DNA from: Lachnospiraceae bacterium
Lineage (GTDB): Bacteria > Bacillota > Clostridia > Lachnospirales > Lachnospiraceae
DNA length: 45,015 bases
Assembly: GCA_011958945.1 (NCBI GenBank)
Contig: BLLT01000006.1
Coordinates: 1-45,015, forward strand
Direction: 5' to 3'
Below the pieces are notes generated by a model, which saw only the letters and a list, made by a program, of their open reading frames with translations, was not told the origin of the DNA and made no database searches. The translations under genes were made by a program, and so were the position numbers. Of this stretch, positions 30,638 through 39,244 are shown one piece after another. Each line of letters starts with the position of its first letter. Position 1 is the first letter of the stretch.

Positions 30638-32116
30638 ATGGCTGAAGAGAAAATAAGGTATCCTTTGAAAAATAAGTTGATTGTTTTGATACTTGTGGCG
30701 ATGGTGCCGATTCTTTATATTACGATTTATTTGATTATGGCGCTTTTGAATTATAGCAGGGCTTATGACCGGATTGTAAGTAGTATGACGGTTGCTAATA
30801 ATTATAATATGAATTTTAAAGAGGAGATGGATGAGAGTCTTTATAAGCTGGTGGTTAGTAATGTGACTTTTGATACGATTGAGGAGGACGGAACGTTAAA
30901 GGATCCTTATAAGTTGATAGAGGAACTGAGGGGCGGGAGTAATAATTTGTTGGCGATGACGACGGATAGGGATAGCCGTGTCTGGCTGCAGAGCCTTCTG
31001 CGGAATGTGGATACGCTGGAGGATAGGGTGGAGGATATTAAGGCGAATCAGGAGGCGGAGGGGCAGTATGAAAAGAATATAGATATGCTGTATAATGATA
31101 TTTATATTTTGACTGAGCTGATACAGGATGATATCCAGTATTATATTTATTATCAGACCAGGAGCATTGAGCAGTTAAAGGTTCGTCTTAATACGGAAGT
31201 GGAACATGTGATTCTGATTAGTATATTGCTGGGGGGATGTATTGTTGTCTGTGTAATTTTAATTACCAGTGCCATTTTAAACAGTATTACAAAGCCGATT
31301 CAGGAACTTTGCAGGATTACCAGCCGGATTGCGGAGGGGAATTTTTCGGATAGGGCGAAAATGGAGACGAAGGATGAGTTGGAGGTGCTTTCCCACAGCG
31401 TCAATGATATGTCGGAAAATCTGGAAGTTATGGTGCATCAGATTAAGGAGGATGAGAGGAAGATGCGTTATGCGGAGCTGCGGCTTTTGCAGGAGCAGAT
31501 TAATCCTCATTTTCTGTATAATACGCTTGATACAATTGTCTGGCTGATAGAAGGGGATGACCCGGATAAGGCGGTGGATATGGTGGTGGCGCTTTCGGAG
31601 TTTTTCCGTCTGGTGCTTAGCAAGGGGAAGGAATATATTTCTATCCGGGAGGAAAAGGAGCATATCCGGGGGTATTTGGAGATTCAGCAGGTGCGTTACC
31701 GAGATATTCTGGATTATGAGATTGATATAGACGAGGAATTGTATCAATATAAGATTTTGAAGCTGACGCTGCAGCCGCTGGTAGAAAACTCTTTATATCA
31801 TGGTATTAAGTATAAACGGGCAAAGGGTAAAATATGGATTACAGGACGGATGGAGCCGGATGTAAATGCGGAAAATGATAGGCTTTTGTTGTGCGTGCAG
31901 GATAATGGAGTGGGGATGGACGAGGAGGAGTTAGAACGCCTGCGGATAGAAATTGGGAAACCGTGCAAAGAAACAGAACGGGGGTTTGGGCTGGCTAATG
32001 TGAATGAGAGGATTCGGATGAACTTTGGTATGGAATATGGGATGACGATTGAATCGGAAAAGGGTGTGGGAACAAAGGTGAGCATAGTCATTCCGGCCGT
32101 GAAGCTATTTGAATAA
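30638..32116 (+). CDS. YesM-type sensor histidine kinase
   Basis: A 492-residue membrane kinase. TM1 is at about residues 12-36, an extracellular domain of about 150 residues is mostly helical, TM2 is at about 187-215, then HAMP (ILNSITKPIQELCRI...), the His-kinase dimerisation box LLQEQINPHFLYNTLD (phospho-His near 290) and a HATPase domain with N-box LVENSLYHG and G-box DNGVGMDEEE, then ERGFGLANVNERI. The extracellular domain is helical and lacks an obvious dCache fold, so it may read a partner protein rather than sugar directly. ATG 30638 follows GAAGGGGA by 7 bp. It is grouped with the anchored binding protein and response regulator. Confidence 0.9.
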   Translation: MAEEKIRYPLKNKLIVLILVAMVPILYITIYLIMALLNYSRAYDRIVSSMTVANNYNMNFKEEMDESLYKLVVSNVTFDTIEEDGTLKDPYKLIEELRGGSNNLLAMTTDRDSRVWLQSLLRNVDTLEDRVEDIKANQEAEGQYEKNIDMLYNDIYILTELIQDDIQYYIYYQTRSIEQLKVRLNTEVEHVILISILLGGCIVVCVILITSAILNSITKPIQELCRITSRIAEGNFSDRAKMETKDELEVLSHSVNDMSENLEVMVHQIKEDERKMRYAELRLLQEQINPHFLYNTLDTIVWLIEGDDPDKAVDMVVALSEFFRLVLSKGKEYISIREEKEHIRGYLEIQQVRYRDILDYEIDIDEELYQYKILKLTLQPLVENSLYHGIKYKRAKGKIWITGRMEPDVNAENDRLLLCVQDNGVGMDEEELERLRIEIGKPCKETERGFGLANVNERIRMNFGMEYGMTIESEKGVGTKVSIVIPAVKLFE

Positions 32117-32172
32117 CCTTCGGGGGTGCTTTTGACGGAAAAGGCGGATAATGATAAAAAAGGGGAAAGCGC

Positions 32173-33222
32173 ATGAAAAAAATATTGGAAAAATTAGAAG
32201 AGATTTTTTTCGGGCATGTGGGTATATGTATCCTGCTGCTTTGTGTTGTACCTTTTATATTCGTTAGCCACGGGCTCTTTAGGGAGATTGAAGTAGAGCA
32301 GCAGCCCTTCGATGTGGGAACGGAAGATTTGATCGTGGTAGGGTTTTCCCAGTTGGGAAGCGAGTCGGGGTGGCGGACGGCCCATACGCTTTCGGTTCAG
32401 GAGGCGTTGACAAAGGATACGGGCTATTTCCTGATTTTTAACAATGCCAGACAGATGCAGGAAAATCAGATTAAAGCGATTCGAAGTTTTATTTCACAAA
32501 GGGTGGATTATATCGTATTTGCACCGGTGATTGAAAGCGGCTGGGACACTGTGCTACAGGAGGCGAAGGATGCCGGAATTCCGGTTATTATCATAGACCG
32601 TATGGTGAATATAAAAGATGATTCCCTCTATACTACATGGATTGGAACGGATGCCTGGGAAGAAGGAAGAAAGGCGGGGAGATGGCTGGAGGGATATCTA
32701 AGGGAAAAAAACAGACAGGCGGAAAGAATCAATATTGTGGTACTGCAGGGAACGATAGGCTCTACGGCGGAAATCGGCAGAAGCGAGGGATTTGAAGAGA
32801 TTGCCGCCATGCATGAAAATTGGCGTATTTTGGAATCTGCAACAGCGGATTTTACAGCCGCGAAGGGAAAAGAAGTGATGGCAGAAATGCTTTGCCGTTA
32901 TCCCAAGATTGATGTGCTGGTGTCTCAGAATGACGATATGACGATGGGGGCTATAGAGGCGATGCAGGAGGCCGGGGTCAGTTTTGGGGAAAACGGGCAG
33001 GTGGCGGTGATTTCCTTTGATGCCATCCGGGATGCCCTGGAAATGGTGGATGAAGGGCATATCAACGTGGATATCGAATGCAATCCGGTACAGGGGAGTT
33101 ATATTGACATGATTATTCAAAAGCTGGAAAATGGGGAACAGGTAGAAAGAAGTTACGTAGTGGAAGAAAATATTTTTACGAAGGACAATGTTGGCAGGTT
33201 TCTGGAGGACAGGACATATTAA
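32173..33222 (+). CDS. Membrane-anchored YtfQ-like sugar-binding protein (probable sensor subunit)
   Basis: A 349-residue periplasmic-binding-protein-fold protein of the YtfQ family: VVGFSQLGSESGWRTA, NQIKAIRSFISQRVDYIVF, APVIESGWDTVLQEAKDAGI, IDRMVNIKDDSLY, VVLQGTIGSTAEIGRSEGF and SQNDDMTMGAIEAMQEAG. Residues 16-36 form an uncleaved-looking transmembrane helix, with no lipobox of the kind in the importer's binding protein. It lies between the kinase and response regulator genes, 56 bp after the kinase. That location, the anchor and the paralogy to the gene at 36420 argue that it presents bound sugar to the kinase, as XylFII does for LytS in clostridial xylose sensing. Role is inference; family is secure. 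Confidence 0.88.
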   Translation: MKKILEKLEEIFFGHVGICILLLCVVPFIFVSHGLFREIEVEQQPFDVGTEDLIVVGFSQLGSESGWRTAHTLSVQEALTKDTGYFLIFNNARQMQENQIKAIRSFISQRVDYIVFAPVIESGWDTVLQEAKDAGIPVIIIDRMVNIKDDSLYTTWIGTDAWEEGRKAGRWLEGYLREKNRQAERINIVVLQGTIGSTAEIGRSEGFEEIAAMHENWRILESATADFTAAKGKEVMAEMLCRYPKIDVLVSQNDDMTMGAIEAMQEAGVSFGENGQVAVISFDAIRDALEMVDEGHINVDIECNPVQGSYIDMIIQKLENGEQVERSYVVEENIFTKDNVGRFLEDRTY

Positions 33223-33246
33223 TTTGGAGAGGGAGAGGGCAGGCGG

Positions 33247-34866
33247 ATGCTGAAAGTATTTTTGGTGGAAGATGAAAGTATTGTCAGGGAGGGGCTGAAG
33301 AACAATATCCCCTGGCAGGAATACGGTTACCAATTTATGGGAGAGGCGAGCGATGGGGAAATGGCGCTGCCAATGATACGGAAAATCCAGCCGGATGTTT
33401 TGATTACGGATATCAAAATGCCTTTTATGGACGGTCTGGCACTGAGCCAGATTGTTGCCCAGGAAATACCGGATGTTAAGATTATTATTATCAGCGGCTA
33501 TGATGAATTTGAATATGCGCAGCGTGCTATCCGTGTAGGTGTGGAACGGTATCTGTTAAAGCCCATTACAAGGGGGGCTTTACGGAAAGTGCTTTTGGAG
33601 ATACGGGAAAAGATAGAAACGGAAATGGAGCAGAAAAACTACCTGGAAACCTTTCAGAACGAAATGAAGGAATTTGAGGATTATGCCCGCAGAAATTTTT
33701 TGGAAAAGGTGTTTGGGGGCGTATTGTCCGTACAGCAGATTTATGAGGAGGCGGCGAAGCTGTCGCTGGAACTGGACGGCCCCTGCTATAACCTTGTGCT
33801 TTTGAACCTGCAAGTAAAGAGGCGGAATCCGGAGATGGCCATGCGTGAGCCGGAAGGGTTTGATAAGGTCAGGGAGGCATTGTTCCGGTATTTTATGCGG
33901 TTTCCCGAATATCTGGTCTTCCGTTGGAACATCAGCCTCTATGGGGTGCTGATAAAGGGTGAGGAAGAGCGGATGGAGGAATGGAAGGAACGCTGTATCA
34001 CCAATATAGAAAAGATTTGCACCGAAGAGGAAGATTCCATGGAGTGGTATGCTGCGGTGGGCGAAGCGGTGGGGAGGCTTTCCCTTCTGCCGGAGTGCTA
34101 TACGAAGGTAAACCATATACTGGCCCATAGATTTTTTAATCCTAAAAGGCATATCCTGACGGAAAAGGACGCGGTAGAGTTCCTGCCGGGAAAGGATACA
34201 AAAAGCTTTGAGGCCGTGGACAGTGCGAAGATGAATCCGGAGATTATTCAAGGATTTTTGAGGGAAGGAACCCAGGAAGAGACGGAGGATTTCGCAAGGG
34301 GCTATCTGGCAGGGGTGAAGGATGCGTTGGAATCCAGATTGTTTCGGGATTACTTGCTGTTAAATATACGTTTTACCATTATAAATTATATGGAAATGCT
34401 GGGGATTAGCCAGCAGGATTTCCTGGCGGAAGACGACAGCGAGAAGGTGCATGAGGCGTCCGTAAACGGCGGGGAACTTTATGATTATATGAAGGAACTT
34501 TTGGAAAGGGCCTTGATGCTGCGGGATAGGGAGAACGAAAATCAAGGCAAGCGGATATTGAAAAAAGCATTGGAATATATAGAGGAGAATTTCAGCGACG
34601 AATCGCTTTCTTTAAATAGCGTAGCGGGGGTCATCGGCGTCAGCGGGAATTATTTCAGCAGTGTATTTAGTCAGGAAATGAAAATTACCTTTATCGAATA
34701 TGTTACGAAAAAGCGTATGGAAAAAGCAAAAAAACTGCTGCGCCAGAGCGAAATGCATTCCGGGGAGATTGCGGCAAAGGTGGGGTATAAAGACCCCCAT
34801 TATTTCAGTTTTGTGTTTAAAAAGACAGTGGGCTGTACGCCCAGGGAATATAGGAATGGGAGATAG
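33247..34866 (+). CDS. YesN-type response regulator with AraC DNA-binding domain
   Basis: A 539-residue regulator. Receiver domain residues 1-120: acidic pair E8-D9, phospho-Asp D55 in VLITDIKMPFMDG, and the KP motif in YLLKPI. A long helical middle region follows. The C-terminal AraC-type double HTH (about residues 435-537) shows SLNSVAGVIGVSGNYFSSVF, a KKRMEKAKKLL linker helix and IAAKVGYKDPHYFSFVFKK. It would activate sugar-uptake genes when phosphorylated by the YesM-type kinase. The start is 24 bp after the binding-protein gene, with GGAGAGGG upstream. Confidence 0.93.
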   Translation: MLKVFLVEDESIVREGLKNNIPWQEYGYQFMGEASDGEMALPMIRKIQPDVLITDIKMPFMDGLALSQIVAQEIPDVKIIIISGYDEFEYAQRAIRVGVERYLLKPITRGALRKVLLEIREKIETEMEQKNYLETFQNEMKEFEDYARRNFLEKVFGGVLSVQQIYEEAAKLSLELDGPCYNLVLLNLQVKRRNPEMAMREPEGFDKVREALFRYFMRFPEYLVFRWNISLYGVLIKGEEERMEEWKERCITNIEKICTEEEDSMEWYAAVGEAVGRLSLLPECYTKVNHILAHRFFNPKRHILTEKDAVEFLPGKDTKSFEAVDSAKMNPEIIQGFLREGTQEETEDFARGYLAGVKDALESRLFRDYLLLNIRFTIINYMEMLGISQQDFLAEDDSEKVHEASVNGGELYDYMKELLERALMLRDRENENQGKRILKKALEYIEENFSDESLSLNSVAGVIGVSGNYFSSVFSQEMKITFIEYVTKKRMEKAKKLLRQSEMHSGEIAAKVGYKDPHYFSFVFKKTVGCTPREYRNGR

Positions 34867-34881
34867 CCCATAAGGGGGCGG

Positions 34882-35979
34882 CTAGAAATTCATTCCCTCG
34901 GACGGGGGCGCCCCGGCGCTCCGCTTGATGGTGAGGTGCCAGGGGAGTTTCTGGGAAGTGATGGGAGACCCCTTCATCAGCTTAAGGATACTTTCGGCGG
35001 CAACGGTTCCCATTTCGTGTTGTTTATGGGATAGGGAAGTAATCTGAATGGGCGAAAGGTCGTTTAAGTAGGAGTTGTCAAAGCAGACAACGCTAAGGTC
35101 TTCGGGAATTCGTATATTTTTGTAAGTCAATTCTTTTATAAGCCAGTAAGCGATTTCGTCATTATGGCAGACTATGGCTGTGGCATTCTTTAGCTGTTTT
35201 AGTATAAATTCCGACAAAAATCCCGTGTCCTGCTTTTTTTGCAAAGCAGTGAGCCTGGCAGTGTCGAAATGGCAGATGCGTTCTTCATCAAAAGGAAGCT
35301 TTTCATCCCGCAGTGCGGATAAAAGGCCAAAAAGGCGTTCTGTGCCTTGTATGTCATCATCTTTGAAAATGCCGGCTATTTTCTTATGGCCTAAAGAGGA
35401 GAGATACTTGCCCAGGTGGTAGCCGCCCCCATAATTATCATCTTTTATGGAAGGGAAATCGGGCATATTGCTGTAACTTCCATGGAAAAATAATATGGAC
35501 GTACCTTTTTCAAAAAGACGTTCATATAAATCATGGTTGGGTGTGGGAAGGCTTGTTTTGCAGCCTTCGCTTAAAATGCCGCGGACAGGATGCTCCAACA
35601 GTTCTTGCAGAATATCCCGTTCTTTGGAAATCTGGTTGTCCGTAACATAAACTGTGGTGCGAAAGCCTTTGGCCTGGAGGACGGCCCGCATATCCGCCAG
35701 GAGGGCGGGATAAATATGCTCCGCATCAGAACAGGCTAAAACCGCCACAGTATCTTTTTCCGGGCTGCCGGAAAGGCCGGTGGTATAAGAACCGCTGCCC
35801 TGCCGCTTTTCGATTAAATGTTCGTCTTCTAAAATGGAGAGGGCTTTCCGGACAGTCTGACGGCTGACCCCATATGTCCTGCAAAGGGCATCTTCCGTTG
35901 GAAGCCGGAAGGTATCTTTCGCATTTTCTGCTATAAGTTTTTTTAACAGTTCGGCGATCCGAATATACTTTGCAGGCAT
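34882..35979 (-). CDS. AraR-like repressor (GntR HTH plus LacI-type sugar-binding domain)
   Basis: A 365-residue hybrid repressor. The N-terminal winged helix (residues about 5-70) is GntR-type: RLPTEDALCRTYGVSRQTVRKALSIL and IEKRQGSGSYT. The rest is a LacI/periplasmic-binding fold with IVCHNDEIAYWLIKEL and LSVVCFDNSYLNDL, as in AraR of Bacillus. The effector is likely a pentose or related sugar, possibly the cargo of the adjacent importer. It is transcribed away from the importer across a shared control region, and towards the response regulator gene, from which it is separated by 15 bp. AAAGGGGA lies 7 bp before the ATG. Confidence 0.85.
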   Translation of the reverse strand: MPAKYIRIAELLKKLIAENAKDTFRLPTEDALCRTYGVSRQTVRKALSILEDEHLIEKRQGSGSYTTGLSGSPEKDTVAVLACSDAEHIYPALLADMRAVLQAKGFRTTVYVTDNQISKERDILQELLEHPVRGILSEGCKTSLPTPNHDLYERLFEKGTSILFFHGSYSNMPDFPSIKDDNYGGGYHLGKYLSSLGHKKIAGIFKDDDIQGTERLFGLLSALRDEKLPFDEERICHFDTARLTALQKKQDTGFLSEFILKQLKNATAIVCHNDEIAYWLIKELTYKNIRIPEDLSVVCFDNSYLNDLSPIQITSLSHKQHEMGTVAAESILKLMKGSPITSQKLPWHLTIKRSAGAPPSEGMNF

Positions 35980-36419
35980 AAAAAATCCCCTTTTCCATAA
36001 TGATTTGGTACAAAACGGTTTTCTGTAAAGACAGCATATAAGAAAAGAGCCATTAAGAAAAGTGAAAAATTTCTTGAATTATTCACTGGCAGCCTGTAAT
36101 TTTCTATATTTTATCAAAAGCAATTCTTATTTTGGTCAATTTGGCATAAGCTTTAAAAGGCGAAATCTGTAAAAAAGAGAGCACAAATTTTCGAAAATCT
36201 TAAAATATCAAACTAAATCGTGAAATATCCAAACAAAATGACAAAATTTGTATCAAAAAATGGCATAATAACTAAAAATTTGTATTGTTTATAAGAACGA
36301 AATCGTAAAAAGTGCACAAAAATCAGTTGCGTATAAAAATTATATCAGTTAAAGTAAATTTACGGAAACAGCAAAGGCTGTTCCGGCGCAAAAAAAATAT
36401 TCATTAGGGAGGAAAGAAA
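35980..36419. promoter_or_regulatory. AT-rich divergent control region of the repressor and sugar importer
   Basis: About 440 bp without a gene. Three TTTGTA-type half sites are present: ATTTGGTACAAAA (36003-36015, minus-strand TTTTGTAC), AATTTGTATCAAA near 36244 and AAATTTGTATTG near 36278. These could be repressor sites of AraR kind, but none is a full palindrome. A leader hairpin CGGAAACAGC-AAAG-GCTGTTCCG (36363-36386) sits before the GGGAGG site at 36407-36412 and may stabilise the mRNA. Promoter hexamers cannot be fixed with confidence. Confidence 0.45.
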
Positions 36420-37535
36420 ATGAAGAAAAAAATTGCGTTATTATTAATGGCTGCAATGACAATTTCCACATTGGCTGCATGTGGCAATTCGGCAGCAGAA
36501 CAGGCTCCGGCATCAACGACAGAAGAGGCACCGGCAGAAGAAGCAGCACCTGAGGAAGAGGCACCGGCGGAAGAAGCAGCACCTGAGGAAGAGGCGCCGG
36601 CAGAAGAAGCGGCACCGGCAGCTGACGGTGAACTTATTACAGTAGGATTTGCACAGGTTGGCCATGAATCCGACTGGCGTGCAGCTAACACAAAGAATTA
36701 CCAGGATACTTTCAGCGAAGCAAACGGCTATGAATTATCTTTCGTAGACTGTGACAATGACCACGCTGTACAGATCGAAACGGTCCGCGGCTTCATCGAG
36801 CAGGAACTTGATTACATCTGCATCGCTCCGATTCAGTCCGCAGGCTGGGATACGGTTCTTCAGGAAGCACAGGATGCAGGCATCCCGGTTCTGATTGTTG
36901 ACCGTGCAGTGGACGCAGACCCTTCTCTGTATACAACGGCTCTTGGGTGCGATATGGTTGCTGAAGGCGAAGCAGCAGGAAACTGGCTGGCTGAATACCT
37001 GAATGGCGAAGCAGCGAACATCCTCGTTATCGAAGGCTCTGTTGGCGCATCCGCAACACTTGGACGTACAGAAGGCTTTAACAATATTGTGGCAAATAAC
37101 TCTAACTGGACAGTTCTTGATTCCCAGTCCGGTGACTTTACACAGGCTGGCGGACAGGAAGTTATGGAATCCTTCATTAAATCCTACAGCGATTTCAACG
37201 TAGTTGTATGCCAGAATGATAACGAAGCATACGGCGCAATGGACGCAATGGATGCAGCAGGCATTACATACGGCGTTGACGGCGATGTAACCATCATTTC
37301 CTTTGATGCTACTCATGACGGACTTCAGTATACACTGGATGGCAAAATCACCTGTAACGTAGAGTGTAACCCTCTGCAGGCTGGTTTCGCAGAAGAAGTT
37401 ATTAAGAAACTGGAAGCCGGCGAAGCAGTAGACGCATGGACGCTGGTTAAAGACGAAGCTTTCGTAGCACCTGGTATTGAAAGCGCATATGCAGTAACTA
37501 TGAGCCAGGAAGTACTGGATGGCCGTGCTTACTAA
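36420..37535 (+). CDS. ytfQ: Sugar ABC transporter substrate-binding lipoprotein (YtfQ family)
   Basis: A 371-residue lipoprotein. The lipobox TLAAC puts the lipid on Cys 21. It is followed by an acidic Ala-Pro-Glu tether of repeats (EEAAPEEEAPA). The mature domain is a YtfQ-type pentose/hexofuranose-binding protein: VGFAQVGHESDWRAANTK, ETVRGFIEQELDYICIAPIQ, SAGWDTVLQEAQDAGIP, SVGASATLGRTEGF and QNDNEAYGAMDAMDAAG. In E. coli YtfQ binds galactofuranose; arabinofuranose-like sugars are possible here. Codon bias (GTT, ACA, GAA, CGT) indicates high expression, and a hairpin after the gene would keep its transcript more abundant than that of the downstream membrane genes. Confidence 0.9.
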   Translation: MKKKIALLLMAAMTISTLAACGNSAAEQAPASTTEEAPAEEAAPEEEAPAEEAAPEEEAPAEEAAPAADGELITVGFAQVGHESDWRAANTKNYQDTFSEANGYELSFVDCDNDHAVQIETVRGFIEQELDYICIAPIQSAGWDTVLQEAQDAGIPVLIVDRAVDADPSLYTTALGCDMVAEGEAAGNWLAEYLNGEAANILVIEGSVGASATLGRTEGFNNIVANNSNWTVLDSQSGDFTQAGGQEVMESFIKSYSDFNVVVCQNDNEAYGAMDAMDAAGITYGVDGDVTIISFDATHDGLQYTLDGKITCNVECNPLQAGFAEEVIKKLEAGEAVDAWTLVKDEAFVAPGIESAYAVTMSQEVLDGRAY

Positions 37536-37604
37536 TATGGATGCCTGAGCATTGCTGACTGTAAGCAAAAGCTTGGAAGAAAATTTTAGGATGAAATAAA
37601 TGGT

Positions 37605-37646
37605 AAAAGGGAGAAATTCCCCAGGAGACTTGGGTTTCTCCCTTTT
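37605..37646 (+). terminator. Attenuating terminator between ytfQ-like and ytfR-like genes
   Basis: A 12-bp stem AAAAGGGAGAAA / TTTCTCCCTTTT around an 18-base loop that can itself pair (CCCCA with TGGG). A partial terminator here would give the usual excess of binding protein over ATPase and permeases. Confidence 0.75.
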
Positions 37647-37652
37647 GCGTAA

Positions 37653-37688
37653 TAAAAAAGAATGCTTCGCATTCTCTGCAAGTTATAG
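37653..37688 (-). repeat. Family C repeat, copy 3 (inverted, partial)
   Basis: Reverse complement of the end of the 14262 copy: ACTTGCAGAGAATGCG then AAGCATTCTTTTTT. It adds a second hairpin with a T-run on the minus strand. Confidence 0.75.
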
Positions 37689-37726
37689 TATTACCTGGGA
37701 AGAAAACTCTGGAAGGAGACGTCTGC

Positions 37727-39244
37727 ATGGAAAATAATGTTATTTTAAGTATGAAAGGAATTTGTATGACATTCCCCGGTGTAAAAGCGTTGGAAAATGT
37801 GGATTTTAATTTAAAAAGAGGTGAAATACGTGCGCTCATGGGGGAAAATGGCGCCGGAAAATCCACGCTGATTAAATGTCTTACTGGGGTAAACAAATTT
37901 GAGTCCGGAGAAATTTACCTGGATGGCATCAATGGGCCTATTGTGAATAAGGATACCATGGATGCCCAGAAAAAAGGGATTTCTACGGTTTATCAGGAGG
38001 TGAATCTCTGCCCGAACCTTTCTGTAGCCGAGAATCTGTTCATCGGCAGAGAGCCTATGACAAAAATTGGAACGGTAAACCGAAAGAAGATGAATGAAAT
38101 GGCGGCAAAGCTGATGAAGGATCTGAATTTGGACATTGATGTGACCCAGAACCTGGAAGAGTATTCCCTGGCTTTGCAGCAGATGATAGCGATTGCCCGG
38201 GCGGTGGATATGGACTGTAAGGTTCTTATCCTGGATGAACCCACATCCTCGCTGGATGATAACGAAGTGGCGAAGCTTTTTGGCATGATGCGAAGGCTTA
38301 GAGGGCAGGGTGTTGGCATTGTTTTCGTCACCCATTTCCTGGAGCAGGTTTATGAAGTCTGCGATGGCATCACTGTTCTTCGGAACGGCACTCTCGTAGG
38401 GGAATACAGCATCGAGGAACTGCCCCGCGTGAAGCTGGTGGCAGCTATGATGGGTAAAGATTTCGATGATTTGGCGAGTATCAAGCCGGAAGGCAGCGGC
38501 GATAAATCCAAAGAGCCTCTTGTTATCGATGCAAAAGGATTGAGCCATGCGGGAACAATTAAACCTTTCGATCTGGAGATACATAAAGGGGAAGTAATCG
38601 GGCTGACCGGGCTATTGGGGAGCGGCCGAAGCGAACTGGCAAGAGCTATTTATGGTGCGGACAGGGCGCAGACCGGTACGTTAAAAGTAAAAGAACAGGA
38701 AGTGACGATTAAAAATCCTATCGATGCCATGAACCTGGGCATGGGGCTCTTGCCGGATGACAGGAAGGCGGAAGGGATTATTGGGGATCTGTCTGTCCGG
38801 GAAAATATTATCCTTGCCATGCAGGCGAAGCTGGGTATCTTCAAGAAGATTCCCATGTCGAAGCAGATTGAGATAGCGGATAAGTTTATCGAACTGCTCC
38901 AAATAAAGACGGCGAGCAGGGAAACTTTGATTAAACAGCTTTCCGGCGGTAATCAGCAGAAGGTTATTCTGGCAAGATGGCTGGCAACGAATCCGGATTT
39001 CCTGATTTTGGATGAACCCACCCGTGGTATCGACATCGGAACAAAGACAGAGATCCAGAAATTGGTTATCCAGCTTGCGGAAGAAGGCAAGAGCGTGATG
39101 TTCATTTCTTCCGAAATCGAAGAAATGCTAAGAACCTGTAACCGTATGGCAGTTCTTAGGGATGGCTCCAAGGTTGGTGAAATCAGCGGGGAAGAATTAT
39201 CCCAGGAAGGCGTTATGAAGGCGATTGCGGGAGGTGGAAAATAA
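37727..39244 (+). CDS. ytfR: Sugar ABC transporter ATP-binding protein (two ABC domains, YtfR/MglA type)
   Basis: A 505-residue tandem ABC ATPase. The first domain has Walker A GENGAGKST and Walker B KVLILDEPTSSLD; its signature is diverged (LEEYSLALQQM). The second domain has a degenerate P-loop region GLLGSGRSELARAIYG, a good signature LSGGNQQK and Walker B FLILDEPTRGIDIG. This is the RbsA/MglA/YtfR layout in which the two halves differ. It energises import through the two following permeases. AAGGAG precedes ATG 37727; the stop overlaps the next start codon by one base. Confidence 0.93.
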   Translation: MENNVILSMKGICMTFPGVKALENVDFNLKRGEIRALMGENGAGKSTLIKCLTGVNKFESGEIYLDGINGPIVNKDTMDAQKKGISTVYQEVNLCPNLSVAENLFIGREPMTKIGTVNRKKMNEMAAKLMKDLNLDIDVTQNLEEYSLALQQMIAIARAVDMDCKVLILDEPTSSLDDNEVAKLFGMMRRLRGQGVGIVFVTHFLEQVYEVCDGITVLRNGTLVGEYSIEELPRVKLVAAMMGKDFDDLASIKPEGSGDKSKEPLVIDAKGLSHAGTIKPFDLEIHKGEVIGLTGLLGSGRSELARAIYGADRAQTGTLKVKEQEVTIKNPIDAMNLGMGLLPDDRKAEGIIGDLSVRENIILAMQAKLGIFKKIPMSKQIEIADKFIELLQIKTASRETLIKQLSGGNQQKVILARWLATNPDFLILDEPTRGIDIGTKTEIQKLVIQLAEEGKSVMFISSEIEEMLRTCNRMAVLRDGSKVGEISGEELSQEGVMKAIAGGGK

